Counted from the stretch's first letter, positions 1-9,892 are shown. The stretch is DNA of 64,000 nt from Acinetobacter sp. 10FS3-1 (GCF_013343215.1 NZ_CP039143.1:2294001-2358000), one strand, 5' to 3'. The notes: generated by a model not told the origin, from the letters alone. Translations and numbers: made by a program.

Positions 1-508
1 TCAACTGAAAATTGATATGGGTTTTGCTATCTTTGTTAAATAGGCCTGATGTAGTTTGCAGAACCAGATTGAAAGGAGATTTCATATCAATTCCTAACTC
101 ACCAAGATTCTGCTTGCTTTGTACACAAGGAGCCTCATTACAATTATTTTTTACAATATTCAGATCAGCTTTGAGCTGGAGCGGATCTACACTGGCTTCA
201 AGTCTTAATCCTGCCCCCTTCTCGGTTGCTCCGACATGCATAGCAAAAGTACTAATAATAGGCTTTTGCTTAATTCCTTCAATTTTTACATGATGTAGAC
301 CTAAACCCATTTTTGTATTTGAGATGGGATTAGGGTCATACCAGTTCACCTGATTGACTTCCGCTTTTGAAATTTCATGGGTAATAATAATCCCATCTTG
401 ACCAGTCACACTGCCTAAGTCCTGATCTTTAATCAATTCCAGAGCATAGCTCTGCTGTGCCATACATATACAGACGGTAAGTAATTTGAACTGCGATTTA
501 GTTTTCAT
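1..508 (-). CDS. secreted protein, Fil-like tandem paralogue (3' end off window)
   Basis: The reading frame opens at an ATG (508) behind an AAGGA-type ribosome site and runs without a stop to the left edge, so only the first ~169 residues are visible. Residues 1-23 look like a signal peptide ending near QSYA. It is followed by LELIKDQDLGSVTGQDG, the same post-signal motif found in the next two upstream genes. A CNEAPC pair may form a small disulfide loop. It is the third gene of a co-directional set (26 bp after the previous stop), so the three are probably co-transcribed. The motif resembles the start of Acinetobacter Fil pilus-system (DUF6160-like) proteins; that relation is from memory and unproven. 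Function unknown; envelope or surface location is inferred from the signal peptide. Confidence 0.7.
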   Translation of the reverse strand, partial: MKTKSQFKLLTVCICMAQQSYALELIKDQDLGSVTGQDGIIITHEISKAEVNQVNWYDPNPISNTKMGLGLHHVKIEGIKQKPIISTFAMHVGATEKGAGLRLEASVDPLQLKADLNIVKNNCNEAPCVQSKQNLGELGIDMKSPFNLVLQTTSGLFNKDSKTHINFQL

Positions 509-534
509 TCTAATATCCTTATTCTTCTACCGAG

Positions 535-1248
535 CTAGCAACGGCTTGCTCCATCGCCCGTACAGTTGACGCTAAATATTTTTATATTTCCATTCATGTG
601 CATATTGCCATGAATATTCAAACCCATGAATCCCTTTTCCTGCCCTTGGTCAAATTGAGGGACATTCCTGCCTGTTGCATAAGTTTCATATTTAGTGGTA
701 TTAAAATATCCTTCATCACCCGCTTCAATCGATACACTTTTAAAACCTAAATTTCTGATTTTAAGTGGTTTATCATCATAGAATGTTAAGCGCATAGCGC
801 TTTGTGGATTATTATATTGATTGATAAATGTAGTACCACTTAAGGTGAACTGATCAATCTGTAATGTGCCCTGAATTTGCTTGAAGACCAGCCATTTTTT
901 GGCTATTGAACCATCCGGCTGTTTTTCTGTATGGTTATTTGGAGAAATAGCCAACCGGCATAATTCCAGTAATGGACACTCCAGATTATTCGTCATGCGA
1001 TAATAGGCTTGCGTCACCTTGGCAATCCCGTTCGCTTCAAAACCATTAACCAATGAAATCTCTTTTTTACTGAGGTCACTGGCATACTGATGATTTAAAG
1101 ATAAGGTCCAGCTTAAATCTGCCCCCCCTAAAATCTCTGTGCCTTTCCCACTAATAGCGACCATTTCTTCATTATTCAGACTTTCTAATGCCGCATAGGC
1201 CCATGAAGGTACAATAAGTACGGCAGCAAATAACATTTTCAGCTTCAT
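535..1248 (-). CDS. secreted protein, Fil-like tandem paralogue
   Basis: A ~237-residue protein with a signal peptide (basic MKLK, hydrophobic core, cut near AYA) followed by LESLNNEEMVAISGKGTEIL, a variant of the motif shared by its two neighbours. Two Cys pairs are visible (ECPLLELC in the middle, CTGDGASRC at the very C-terminus). An ATG lies six bases upstream at 1254, but the AGGAG sequence abuts that codon and sits at the normal distance from the ATG at 1248, so the inner start is preferred. The gene begins only a few bases after the stop of the upstream 475-residue gene, whose TAG forms part of this ribosome site, suggesting translational coupling. No enzymatic motif is seen. Possibly a surface or pilus-system component; function not established. 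Confidence 0.75.
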   Translation of the reverse strand: MKLKMLFAAVLIVPSWAYAALESLNNEEMVAISGKGTEILGGADLSWTLSLNHQYASDLSKKEISLVNGFEANGIAKVTQAYYRMTNNLECPLLELCRLAISPNNHTEKQPDGSIAKKWLVFKQIQGTLQIDQFTLSGTTFINQYNNPQSAMRLTFYDDKPLKIRNLGFKSVSIEAGDEGYFNTTKYETYATGRNVPQFDQGQEKGFMGLNIHGNMHMNGNIKIFSVNCTGDGASRC

Positions 1249-1257
1249 GCTCATCTC

Positions 1258-2682
1258 CTAAAGCCCTGTCGTTTTAAACTTCAGATGTTGAATCAGCACA
1301 CCATCAATCACCACAGAGCCCAAGTTTACTGGAGCTGTATTGGTAGGTCCCCTAAACACGATACCAGTTGCATTATCATTTTTATTTGCTTCCAGCAGCT
1401 TGTTATTAATTGTGACACTTCCCACACTGATACTACTGTGGGTCGCTGTATTGGCCTGATATTTGATATTACTAATCATGGAGGCTTGGCTGCCACAAGA
1501 GGCTACATTACATAAAGTAGCGGCTTTAGAAGCTTCACTAGAATAGTCCGTATAAATTTTATTATAAATATCAGGTACGTTTGGAATCCGTGTAACTTCC
1601 AAAACGATATTATTGCCTTCTGAGCCAACAATAAAGGGTTGATACATATTACCAAAGACCAGGTTGATATTAGGGCTATAAAGATATAAGCCTTCACTCG
1701 CGTGAAAGATGGGGGCATACGAACGATTTAGTGCAGGTGTCGATGCTGTGCCATCATCAATCGCCGCCGTACTAATACGCAGGGCTTTTTTATTTAAGTC
1801 TACCAGGTTGATTGCTTCGCCATTCGAACCTTTATTAAAGGTTAATGACGCTGGATTATCATGGGTGTTCTGCCGGATTAAGCTGGCCATACCGAGTGTT
1901 TGGTTCTGCTGTGCCACAGGTGAGGCTTGTGTTTGAAAAAGACGGACCTGAGAACCACTTAAACTTAATCCGTTTGCAACCAGTTGAAGTCGAATACGCT
2001 GGTCGGTGGGTAAATCCGCAGTAACTGTCGGTGCACCTGTAATCTCATCTACTTGATTATTTGAGCCCCACTTACGTGAAAAAGCATCCAGCCAGTATCC
2101 TAGCTTAATATTGTTATCTTCTTCATATACCCCTTCTCGTGCCAGAGGAGCTTCAATTGACAGATAACTGACATCCCCATTATTGGTATTTATAAATTGC
2201 TTTACATTCGATTGCGTACCTGCTCGTACCACCCAAGGGTTAGCATCTGAACCCCAGGTAAAACCTGTATTACTAAATCTTTGATTTAAATTATCATTAG
2301 TTCGTGAAAGTGCTAGACCATAAATAAAAACATCAGCCTTGGTGCGTTTTTCTGCCAGATTCTCGTTTGAGTTGACATATCTTGAATAATCTTCCCCGAC
2401 CGGAATAATTCGAATAAAACCGGTATCAAATTGGCTCGGATCCGTAGCACCCGTACCTGTCAAAGGGCGGTTATAACTGGAACCTGTAGATTTATCATTC
2501 GGCATTTGAAAAACAAGTTTAAAATCCTCAGGTAAAATCGCAATTCCTTCACCTGTGGTATCTGACATCGTATCATCAGAAAGCTGCTGCATCGCGAAGG
2601 CTGGCGGCATTGAAAACATACACAATATGGTGGCTAAGCACGTTTTTTTAATAGTCAAGTGCCTGCTGTTCTTCTTCATCAT
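1258..2682 (-). CDS. secreted protein, Fil-like, first gene of the trio
   Basis: A ~474-residue protein with a long N-terminal signal peptide ending around PAFA, then MQQLSDDTMSDTTGEGIAIL, the clearest copy of the post-signal motif common to this three-gene set. The rest is polar and Asn/Thr-rich, with alternating hydrophobic patterns suggestive of beta structure, and has one CNVASC pair. The start could be GTG 2685, ATG 2682 or ATG 2679; an AAGGA sequence favours the ATG codons. The N-terminus resembles what I remember of FilA of the Acinetobacter fil pilus-system cluster, but the assignment needs a profile search. Probably secreted through Sec and located in the periplasm or at the surface. 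Confidence 0.7.
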   Translation of the reverse strand: MMKKNSRHLTIKKTCLATILCMFSMPPAFAMQQLSDDTMSDTTGEGIAILPEDFKLVFQMPNDKSTGSSYNRPLTGTGATDPSQFDTGFIRIIPVGEDYSRYVNSNENLAEKRTKADVFIYGLALSRTNDNLNQRFSNTGFTWGSDANPWVVRAGTQSNVKQFINTNNGDVSYLSIEAPLAREGVYEEDNNIKLGYWLDAFSRKWGSNNQVDEITGAPTVTADLPTDQRIRLQLVANGLSLSGSQVRLFQTQASPVAQQNQTLGMASLIRQNTHDNPASLTFNKGSNGEAINLVDLNKKALRISTAAIDDGTASTPALNRSYAPIFHASEGLYLYSPNINLVFGNMYQPFIVGSEGNNIVLEVTRIPNVPDIYNKIYTDYSSEASKAATLCNVASCGSQASMISNIKYQANTATHSSISVGSVTINNKLLEANKNDNATGIVFRGPTNTAPVNLGSVVIDGVLIQHLKFKTTGL

Positions 2683-2870
2683 CACTATCCTTTTCTTATC
2701 TGATGCTCCGCATCTTTATCCTTTAGCTTCCTAGCTACCACACTTTATTTTTTGTTAAATGATGCATCACGCATCTTTTTTATATTGATTATCCATTATG
2801 CTTATTTTTTGTGTAATTACCAAAGTCAAAAGAGCAGAAATTCCGAGTTTCCGATGAATGAAAGAATAAA

Positions 2871-2898
2871 AAAAGCGAGGCCAATGCCTCGCTTTTTG
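2871..2898 (-). terminator. intrinsic terminator after dcd
   Basis: GCGAGGC (2875-2881) pairs with GCCTCGC (2886-2892) across a four-base loop. Runs of A on one side and T on the other would let it work in both directions. It lies just past the dcd stop codon. Confidence 0.85.
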
Positions 2899-2921
2899 AT
2901 CTATCTTTCTTTTAAAAGTAT

Positions 2922-3491
2922 TTAAGCCTTCGGCAGCGTCACACCGGTCTGACCTTGATATTTACCACCCCGGTCTTTGTAAGATGTTTCACACACTTCA
3001 TCAGATTCAAAAAACAGCATTTGCGCCACCCCTTCACCAGCATAAATACGGGCAGGCAAATTGGTCGTGTTTGAAAATTCAAGCGTGACATGACCTTCCC
3101 ACTCTGGTTCAAGCGGAGTAACGTTTACAATAATTCCGCAACGCGCATAGGTCGATTTCCCCAGACAAACGGTGAGTACATTTCTCGGAATACGGAAATA
3201 TTCTACTGTACGCGCCAAAGCAAATGAGTTCGGTGGAATAATACATACATCCGACTCAATATCGATAAAGCTTTTTTCATCAAAGTTCTTTGGATCGACA
3301 ATTGCAGAATGAACATTGGTAAACACTTTGAATTCACGTGCACAGCGCACGTCATAGCCATAGCTTGAAACGCCATAAGAGATCAGTTTTTGACCATTCT
3401 CATCCAGACGAATCTGGTTTTCTGCATACGGTTCAATCATGCCGTGTTTTTCGCTCATTTCGCGAATCCAACGATCAGACTTAATTGCCAT
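2922..3491 (-). CDS. dcd: dCTP deaminase
   Basis: Deaminates dCTP to dUTP, the usual Gram-negative route to dTMP precursors; cytosolic homotrimer. The 189-residue length is normal for the family. Visible signatures are [12 protein letters not shown] near residues 37-48, [19 protein letters not shown] (with the catalytic Glu in the following [12 protein letters not shown] segment) and the C-terminal nucleotide-binding region ending [13 protein letters not shown]. The gene is monocistronic in appearance, with its own terminator immediately downstream. The assignment is secure from full-length family resemblance. Confidence 0.97.
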   Translation of the reverse strand: MAIKSDRWIREMSEKHGMIEPYAENQIRLDENGQKLISYGVSSYGYDVRCAREFKVFTNVHSAIVDPKNFDEKSFIDIESDVCIIPPNSFALARTVEYFRIPRNVLTVCLGKSTYARCGIIVNVTPLEPEWEGHVTLEFSNTTNLPARIYAGEGVAQMLFFESDEVCETSYKDRGGKYQGQTGVTLPKA

Positions 3492-3613
3492 TGATATAAT
3501 CCAAAAATCTTAAATATAAGTAATTACGACGTACTTTAACTGAAATTGGCAGTAATGAAAATAAGTGAAATCCTGACAAGTAAATTTCACAAACATTCGT
3601 CACTTTTTCTGGT

Positions 3614-4207
3614 TTATAAGCTAAGCAGTGCGGAGTAGCTTAAAGGCACAGAAAAGCTCATTAAAATAATCGAAGCGGTCTTTTGCAGGTTCTTCTGATT
3701 TAGCCAGCGATTATTTTTACGCGCCAGAATTGTGCCTAAAAATGTCCAGAAAAATGCAATTGGAATCAGTAAGGCCAAGAATACCAGCATATAAGTCACA
3801 TAATAGAGACTGCTTTTCCAAACCATCACCGGAAAAATAGCCGAAGCAAACAGTAATGCTTTAGGGTTCAGTAAAGTCGCAAAGAACAATTCACGTGCAA
3901 GAATGGTTAGCTGCTCAAAATTTTCATCCAGCTCTGCCGTACGCCATAATTTCAGGGCCAGAAAAAGAATATAGGCTGCACTAAACAGTTTGAGAATATG
4001 AGGAAGTGGAGGAAAATAAACCGAGATCTTTCCGATTAAAATGCCCCAAAAAGTAATTGCAATCAAATAACCAAAGGCTTCTGCAGGAATAAGACGAAAA
4101 GCTTTCTTAAACCCGACCTGGATGCCCGACGATGCCAATAAAGTATTGGTTGGGCCGGGTGTTAATAGAATACTTATCACCAAACCAATAAAAAACCATG
4201 AAACCAT
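3614..4207 (-). CDS. LysE/RhtB-family amino-acid exporter
   Basis: A 197-residue inner-membrane protein with about six hydrophobic segments. The N-terminal signature ISILLTPGPTNTLLASSG is typical of the LysE/RhtB superfamily, which exports amino acids and related metabolites by proton antiport. A second signature segment, ATLLNPKALLFASAIFP, follows about residue 110. The substrate cannot be told from sequence. It stands alone between dcd and a long AT-rich spacer, and a second LysE-type protein lies at 14770-15393. Confidence 0.88.
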   Translation of the reverse strand: MVSWFFIGLVISILLTPGPTNTLLASSGIQVGFKKAFRLIPAEAFGYLIAITFWGILIGKISVYFPPLPHILKLFSAAYILFLALKLWRTAELDENFEQLTILARELFFATLLNPKALLFASAIFPVMVWKSSLYYVTYMLVFLALLIPIAFFWTFLGTILARKNNRWLNQKNLQKTASIILMSFSVPLSYSALLSL

Positions 4208-4856
4208 AGCTTGACCTCGCTCTTATGCCTGCAGCATAAAATAATCCAGTCAAATCTGCAAAAAAATATTTGTAAGCGAACATATTAAAAAAAATTATAT
4301 TTTATTTTTCTATTTACTATTAAGTAGTTGGTTAAAAATATAAGAAAATTTACTTTTAGTCAATTTTGTCAATTTATAAAGCTATAAGCAAATAGTAAAA
4401 CTGCTAAAAAGTAGAGGTTTCAATGAGCGTATTCGGAATTAGAGTTCCAGAAATACTGATCCACACCCTATGAAAGGAAAATTGTCAAAACTTAAAAAAA
4501 TCATTATTTCTGGTAATCTTTGATTGAAATTCAACCAACCAAAAACCTCTGGCCTTGTGTATGAACTTTGGACATTCCTATGAAAAGATATTGTGGTTGG
4601 AGCAACTTTTACCTCACTCCTCATGCTTAAATTTCCGCTCTCCATTTAAGCTGTCTATCTTGCTCAATTTGTTCAACCTATTGATAAAGTAAATTTTTGA
4701 AAAAAATGCTATTAATGGTATTCAGAGAAAATAATTGCTGTTAAATTGTACAAAGACAGCAATTGATAATTCACATTTTTTAACCTCCAGACGGTCTAGC
4801 ACATTGTTGTTTTAATTATATTTTAAAAACTGCAGAATAATATCAGGAGTCATAAT
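4208..4856. other. AT-rich intergenic region, no supported gene
   Basis: About 650 bp very rich in A and T between the divergent LysE exporter and the TRAP operon. A 68-codon minus-strand frame at 4439-4645 has no ribosome site, recognisable domain or gene-like composition. The region must contain the promoters of both flanking units, but no convincing -35/-10 pair was singled out. A decayed mobile element cannot be excluded. Confidence 0.5.
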
Positions 4857-5861
4857 ATGAATAAATGGATCAAGCTTTCAGTCATGGGTTTAGCGCTATC
4901 AGGCGTAGTTGCTTGCTCGAATGATAATGCACAAAATAAATCGAATAGTCAGGCTGCATCCGGCGAAAGTGTGGCTGCAGATAAACTGCAAACCCATTTT
5001 GTCAATATTGCCACAGGTGGTGCCTCAGGTCCTTATAATGTCATTGGGACAGGATTGGCTGAAATCTATAACAAGACCTACGGCGTGAGTTCTAAAACTC
5101 AGACCACTGGTGCTTCTGTCGAAAACCTGAATTTATTGAAACAAGACAAAGTTGAAATGGCTTTTGTCATGAGTGACAGCTTAACTGAGGCGATCAATGG
5201 CCAAGGCAGTTTTAGTGCCAAAATTGACAACGTGCAGCAGATTGCTGCTCTTTATCCCAACTATGTACAAATCGTGACTTCGAAGCGTTCTGGGATTAAA
5301 AATATTGAAGATCTCAAAGGCAAACGTATTGCGGTGGGTGCCCAGAACTCAGGTGTAGAAGTGAATGCACGTAGCCTGCTGAATGGTTTTGGCATTACTT
5401 ATAAGGATGTAAAAGTAGATTATCTTGGTTATGCTGAAGCAGCGGATGCTTTAAAAGGTGGCAAGCTGGATGCAGCCTTTCTGACCAGCGGCCTCCCAAA
5501 CTCTTCTCTGATGGAATTACAACAGGGCTTTGATCTGCAACTGGTGAGTATCAATCCTGACAAAGTCAAAGCCATTGCCAAAGATCAGGCTTATTTCCTG
5601 CCGATGACCATCCCCAAAGGGACCTATGGCAATGCTGAAGATATTCCAACAGCGGCGATCATGAATGCACTGGTGGTTCGCTCAGACTTGTCTACTGATG
5701 ATGTATATAAGCTGACCAAGACTTTCTTCTCCAGTCTCGATCAACTCGCCAACTCACATCAGGCTGCTAAAGAAATCACTTTAGAAGGTGCACAAAAAGG
5801 TCTGGTGGCTCCACTACATCCGGGCGCGCAAAAATTCTATGATGAGAATACAGCGAACTGA
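4857..5861 (+). CDS. TAXI-family TRAP transporter substrate-binding lipoprotein
   Basis: A 334-residue periplasmic substrate-binding protein for a tripartite ATP-independent transporter. It carries a lipoprotein signal (hydrophobic core then SGVVACSN, Cys about residue 20), so it is probably membrane-anchored rather than free. The TAXI hallmark TGGASGPYNVIGTGLAEIYN follows at about residue 53, and two lobes are suggested by the ...LKGKRIAVGAQNSGVEVNA segment. A clear AGGAG site precedes the ATG. Its stop overlaps the next start (TGATG), tying it to the DUF1850 and permease genes in one operon. TAXI proteins are reported to bind carboxylates such as glutamate; the ligand here is unknown. Confidence 0.93.
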   Translation: MNKWIKLSVMGLALSGVVACSNDNAQNKSNSQAASGESVAADKLQTHFVNIATGGASGPYNVIGTGLAEIYNKTYGVSSKTQTTGASVENLNLLKQDKVEMAFVMSDSLTEAINGQGSFSAKIDNVQQIAALYPNYVQIVTSKRSGIKNIEDLKGKRIAVGAQNSGVEVNARSLLNGFGITYKDVKVDYLGYAEAADALKGGKLDAAFLTSGLPNSSLMELQQGFDLQLVSINPDKVKAIAKDQAYFLPMTIPKGTYGNAEDIPTAAIMNALVVRSDLSTDDVYKLTKTFFSSLDQLANSHQAAKEITLEGAQKGLVAPLHPGAQKFYDENTAN

Positions 5862-6346
5862 TGAAATGGATACAAGGTGCAGCGATTGCTGCACTTTTTA
5901 GTTGGGCTGCTTTTTTTATTAGCTGTGTTTGGCTGACATTTCCTTATATTTTTGTTGAAGTGAGAGAACAAAATTTTCAGTGCAAAATTGACCAGAAATC
6001 TTTTCAGCTCAGCTGGATACATTCGGTAGAAAAAACACAGTGGAAAGAACGCTATCTTCAAGATGAAAACGATTTGATTCTGGCAGAAACACAGTTCATT
6101 TCATTTGGCGCAGGTACACCTGACCAAGGCACCATTACGCGGCAGGATGATGGTAGCATTCATATACAGATCAACCGAAAATTGAAAGAACTCAACTGGG
6201 TCATTTCGCGCAGGATGCAGGGAAAAATTGAGAGTGCTGATCGGGTCTGGAATATTTATCAGGATTTTCCCGACTACAGTACGGTACAGATCTCTATAAA
6301 AAAAGACAGCCTATGGAAAAAAAGAGGTTTAAATGACTGCCTATGA
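5861..6346 (+). CDS. DUF1850 domain-containing TRAP accessory protein
   Basis: A 161-residue protein with one N-terminal hydrophobic segment (residues ~5-30) and an exported-looking domain. The segment FQLSWIHSVEKTQWKERY near residues 48-65 matches the W-x-HSVE-x-T core of DUF1850, a small domain repeatedly found between TAXI-type binding proteins and fused TRAP permeases. The gene overlaps both neighbours (one base upstream, four bases downstream), so its product is probably made in step with the transporter. Its biochemical role is not known; a periplasmic membrane-anchored accessory subunit is the likely arrangement. Confidence 0.85.
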   Translation: MKWIQGAAIAALFSWAAFFISCVWLTFPYIFVEVREQNFQCKIDQKSFQLSWIHSVEKTQWKERYLQDENDLILAETQFISFGAGTPDQGTITRQDDGSIHIQINRKLKELNWVISRRMQGKIESADRVWNIYQDFPDYSTVQISIKKDSLWKKRGLNDCL

Positions 6347-8358
6347 ATCCACAAGACATAAAAAATGTGCCCGAAGCACTCAATGAGCAACAGCAACAAG
6401 AATTATTAGAAAAATTTGACCGTGAATCTGTTACCCGTAACCCGATCAATAAATCGGTTCGCTGGTTTATTGCTGCCTTAGCAATATCCTATTCGTTATT
6501 CCATCTCTATATTACCTTTAATCCTTTACCCGAACTGATTCAACGTGCGGCACATGTGTCCATTGGTTTAGCACTGATTTTCCTGCTCTATCCAGCACGT
6601 CAGGCCAGCAGCCGGCAAAAGGTCGCATGGACTGACTGGATTTGGGTAATCGCCTCTTTTGCTTCGTTCTTTTATCTGTTTAAAGAATACCAAGCCATTA
6701 TGACCACTCGCGGAGGCATTCCCAATACGCTGGACATTGTCTTCTCGATTATGACGGTCGTATTAGTGGTTGAGGCAGCACGGCGGGTAATGGGCTGGAT
6801 GCTGCCGATCCTAGGACTGATTTTCTTAAGCTATCCATTTGTCAGTCATTTTGACTGGATGCCAGATCGCTTGCTCACCCGCCCCTATACATTCAGTGAT
6901 ATTTTCGGCCAAATGTATCTAAAGACTGAAGGGTTATATTCCTCAGCCATCAGTGCTTCGGTCACCTTCATTTTCCTGTTTATCCTGTTCGGTGCCTTTC
7001 TGGCGAAATCAGGCATGGGAAAATTATTCAATGACCTGGCCATGGCACTTGCCGGACATAAGCAAGGTGGCCCTGCCAAAGTTGCAGTGATTTCCAGCGG
7101 TTTTATGGGCAGCATTAACGGGACAGCGGTTGCCAATGTGGTGGGAACCGGTTCATTTACCATTCCTTTAATGAAGAAAATCGGCTATCACAAAGACTTT
7201 GCCGGTGCGGTTGAAGCCAGTGCGTCTGTGGGTGGACAGATCTTGCCGCCAGTGATGGGTGCCAGCGCCTTCATCATGGCGGAAACCACGGGTGTCAGTT
7301 ACGGCACGATTGCCTTAGCTGCGGTATTGCCCGCCCTGCTATATTATCTCGGTGTGATGGCACAAGTACATTTCAGAGCCGGCCGGGATAACCTGAAAGG
7401 TGTTCCCAAAGCTGACCTGCCACGGGTCAAAGAAGTCCTAAAAGAACGAGGACATTTATTACTCCCTATCGTTGCCTTAGTGTTCTTCTTATTTCAATCC
7501 ATTCCGGTTAGCTATGCGGCTGTGTATACGATTTTATTGACTATCGTGGTTGCAGCATTCAGAAAATCGACCCGTATGGGACCGAAAGAAATTCTGGAAG
7601 CCTTAGCTGATGGCGCTAAACAGTCACTTTCCGTGATGGCAGCCTGTGCCGTCGTCGGTATTATTATTGGTGTCGTGAGCTTGACCAGTTTCGGTTCAGT
7701 GATGACTTCTTCAATCATGAGTATTGGTGCCGGCAGTCTGTTCCTGACCCTGTTCTTCACCATGATTGCATCGATGATTCTCGGTATGGGCCTGCCATCC
7801 ATTCCTGCCTATATCATTACCGCAACGATGGCTGCCCCTGCTTTGGCCAACTTTGACATTCCTATCTTAGTCGCCCATATGTTCGTGTTCTATTTTGGTT
7901 TGTTTGCCAATATCACCCCACCCGTGGCCTTGGCCGCCTTTGCCGGTGCCGGGATTGCCGGTGGTGATCCAATGCGGACCGGATTCCTGGCCCTACGCCT
8001 ATCTCTAGCCGGTTTTATTGTGCCATTCCTGTTTGTCTATAACCCGGCGATGCTGATGATTGACACGACAGATATTGCCGTGAATGCCAAAGAATTTGCC
8101 TTACCGGCATGGAATGTCATTTTAAGCATTACTGTAACCTCCATTGTCGGTATTCTGGCACTGGGGGCTGCAGTAGAAGGTTATTTTAAAACAGCCCTGA
8201 GCTGGTTCTGGCGGATCTTCCTGGGGGTTGGCGCACTTATGATGATCGTGCCGGAAACCATGACCGATATTATCGGCACCCTCATGGTGATTATTGCGAT
8301 TGGCTTTAATATCGTTCAGGCAAGAAAAGAAAATACAGTGACTACTAAAATCTCATAA
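6343..8358 (+). CDS. TRAP transporter fused permease (small plus large subunit)
   Basis: A 671-residue inner-membrane protein in which the 4-helix small subunit (about residues 40-170) is fused to the 12-helix large subunit, the normal arrangement for TAXI-TRAP systems. Large-subunit signatures include GSINGTAVANVVGTGSFTIP, ASVGGQILPPVMGASAFIM and GMGLPSIPAYIITATMAAP. It imports the substrate delivered by the lipoprotein two genes upstream, using a sodium or proton gradient. It is the last gene of the operon and is followed by a strong hairpin. Confidence 0.94.
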   Translation: MNPQDIKNVPEALNEQQQQELLEKFDRESVTRNPINKSVRWFIAALAISYSLFHLYITFNPLPELIQRAAHVSIGLALIFLLYPARQASSRQKVAWTDWIWVIASFASFFYLFKEYQAIMTTRGGIPNTLDIVFSIMTVVLVVEAARRVMGWMLPILGLIFLSYPFVSHFDWMPDRLLTRPYTFSDIFGQMYLKTEGLYSSAISASVTFIFLFILFGAFLAKSGMGKLFNDLAMALAGHKQGGPAKVAVISSGFMGSINGTAVANVVGTGSFTIPLMKKIGYHKDFAGAVEASASVGGQILPPVMGASAFIMAETTGVSYGTIALAAVLPALLYYLGVMAQVHFRAGRDNLKGVPKADLPRVKEVLKERGHLLLPIVALVFFLFQSIPVSYAAVYTILLTIVVAAFRKSTRMGPKEILEALADGAKQSLSVMAACAVVGIIIGVVSLTSFGSVMTSSIMSIGAGSLFLTLFFTMIASMILGMGLPSIPAYIITATMAAPALANFDIPILVAHMFVFYFGLFANITPPVALAAFAGAGIAGGDPMRTGFLALRLSLAGFIVPFLFVYNPAMLMIDTTDIAVNAKEFALPAWNVILSITVTSIVGILALGAAVEGYFKTALSWFWRIFLGVGALMMIVPETMTDIIGTLMVIIAIGFNIVQARKENTVTTKIS

Positions 8359-8386
8359 AAAAGAGAGCCGAGGCTCTCTTTTTTTC
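8357..8386. terminator. bidirectional terminator between TRAP operon and mrp
   Basis: AGAGAGC pairs with GCTCTCT around CGAG, with A-rich and T-rich flanks on either side. It lies between two convergent genes and should serve both. Confidence 0.85.
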
Positions 8387-8397
8387 ACTATAAAATC

Positions 8398-9666
8398 TTA
8401 GAAAATACGAGTTTTATCTTTTTCTGCTTGCGGCAAGCGATCTGCAATTTTCTGGGCAATAGCCATGTAACTTTCAGCAGCATCATCTCCAGCAATCACC
8501 GAAGGTTTACCGGCATCGGCATTTTCACGAATTTTCACATTTAAAGGTAAGCGTCCCAGTAATGGAATGTCATATTGTTCTGCCAGTTGGTCGCCGCCAC
8601 CCGTACCAAAGATCTGTTCTTCATGACCACAGTTCGAACAGATATGGGTCGACATATTCTCGACCACACCCATCACTGGAATCTGCACCCGATTGAATAA
8701 TTCAATACCTTTGGTGGCATCCATTAAGGCCACATTTTGCGGTGTGGTCACAATCACGGCGCCTGTTACCGGAATACGCTGAGCAAGTGTTAATTGAATA
8801 TCGCCTGTGCCTGGCGGCATATCAATCATCAAAACATCCAGATCCGGCCATAGGGTCTGGTTAAACAGCTGCATCAAGGCACCCGTGGCTTTTGGACCAC
8901 GCCAAGCCACGGGAGTATTATGATCACCTGTTAAATGGCCAATAGATAATACCGGCATGCCATAAGCATCTAAGGGCACAAACTGCTCGGCTTCAATCAT
9001 TGGCGTTTTACCAGCATTACCCAGCATGGTGGGAATACTTGGACCATAAATATCAGCATCCAGCACCCCCACTTTTAGACCGAGTTTTTGCAAGGCCAAT
9101 GCCAGGTTGACGGTCGTGGTGGACTTACCCACACCGCCTTTGCCAGAGGATACTAAAATCACATTCTGAATACGGGGATGTTTCGCTACATCACGCTGTT
9201 GGGGTGCAGCTTTTTGAATTGGCGGATTATTGGGATCAGCTACTTCTGTTGAAGCTGTACCACCTGAAGCATCAACTACAGGCGGTAAATTGCTTTTGCC
9301 TGTTGGCGTCTGGTCCGTCGTAGAGCAGCTTTCCCCCGCGGCATGCGAATGTCCGCAACCCCCTGATTGCGTAGATTTATGGCCGGTTTTCTGCTGAATG
9401 ACATGCATATTCAGCTCTTTAATACCACATTTTTCTAGCGCATCTGCCAGTTCATCATGAATCTGTTGTAATTGCTCTTTTTCTTCCGGGTAAGTATTTA
9501 AAGTAATTTGTAAAATCTCGCCTTGCACATTGACCTGAGTAATACGATCTTTCAAGGCATGACTGGAATTCGGCAAAATGTAGTTTTGGAGTATGTGCTG
9601 CACAGCTTCTTCGTTCACTTCCTTGGAAGGCGAAAAAACCGATTTAAGCGAAGAAAGCCACGACAT
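8398..9666 (-). CDS. mrp: Mrp/ApbC-family iron-sulfur carrier P-loop ATPase
   Basis: A 422-residue cytosolic protein that assembles or carries Fe-S clusters, as known for ApbC/Mrp and Nbp35 relatives. The order of parts is: an FSCA/MIP18-like (DUF59) domain at ~15-85; a low-complexity linker with a CGHSHAAGESC His/Cys patch; then a SIMIBI NTPase with deviant Walker A SSGKGGVGKSTT at ~172-183. The CSNCG motif near residue 345 is the expected bridging cluster ligand pair. A GGAG ribosome site precedes the ATG. The His/Cys-rich linker is longer than in many homologues. In Acinetobacter and many proteobacteria mrp lies beside metG, as it nearly does here. Confidence 0.93.
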   Translation of the reverse strand: MSWLSSLKSVFSPSKEVNEEAVQHILQNYILPNSSHALKDRITQVNVQGEILQITLNTYPEEKEQLQQIHDELADALEKCGIKELNMHVIQQKTGHKSTQSGGCGHSHAAGESCSTTDQTPTGKSNLPPVVDASGGTASTEVADPNNPPIQKAAPQQRDVAKHPRIQNVILVSSGKGGVGKSTTTVNLALALQKLGLKVGVLDADIYGPSIPTMLGNAGKTPMIEAEQFVPLDAYGMPVLSIGHLTGDHNTPVAWRGPKATGALMQLFNQTLWPDLDVLMIDMPPGTGDIQLTLAQRIPVTGAVIVTTPQNVALMDATKGIELFNRVQIPVMGVVENMSTHICSNCGHEEQIFGTGGGDQLAEQYDIPLLGRLPLNVKIRENADAGKPSVIAGDDAAESYMAIAQKIADRLPQAEKDKTRIF

Positions 9667-9892
9667 AGGTTACTCCAAAATTAGGCTGAGACATCTGAAG
9701 TACTTAGTTTAACGAGGTTTGGGTAGAAGGTTAAGCATTGTCTTGAACCAGAGATATATTTATAGCACTATTTCCTACTATTTTAGTCGGTTTTTATATT
9801 TTTTCTGATTTAATACCGCTAAATAATGGCCTTGTCGCTCTTTCTGTCTTTTATATGCCTAAAAATTTTAGTTATTTTTATTCACTCCTGCC

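Noticed and set aside
4439..4645. 68-codon minus-strand frame in the spacer before the TRAP operon
   Set aside because: No ribosome site, no recognisable domain and AT-rich composition; treated as chance or a decayed remnant.
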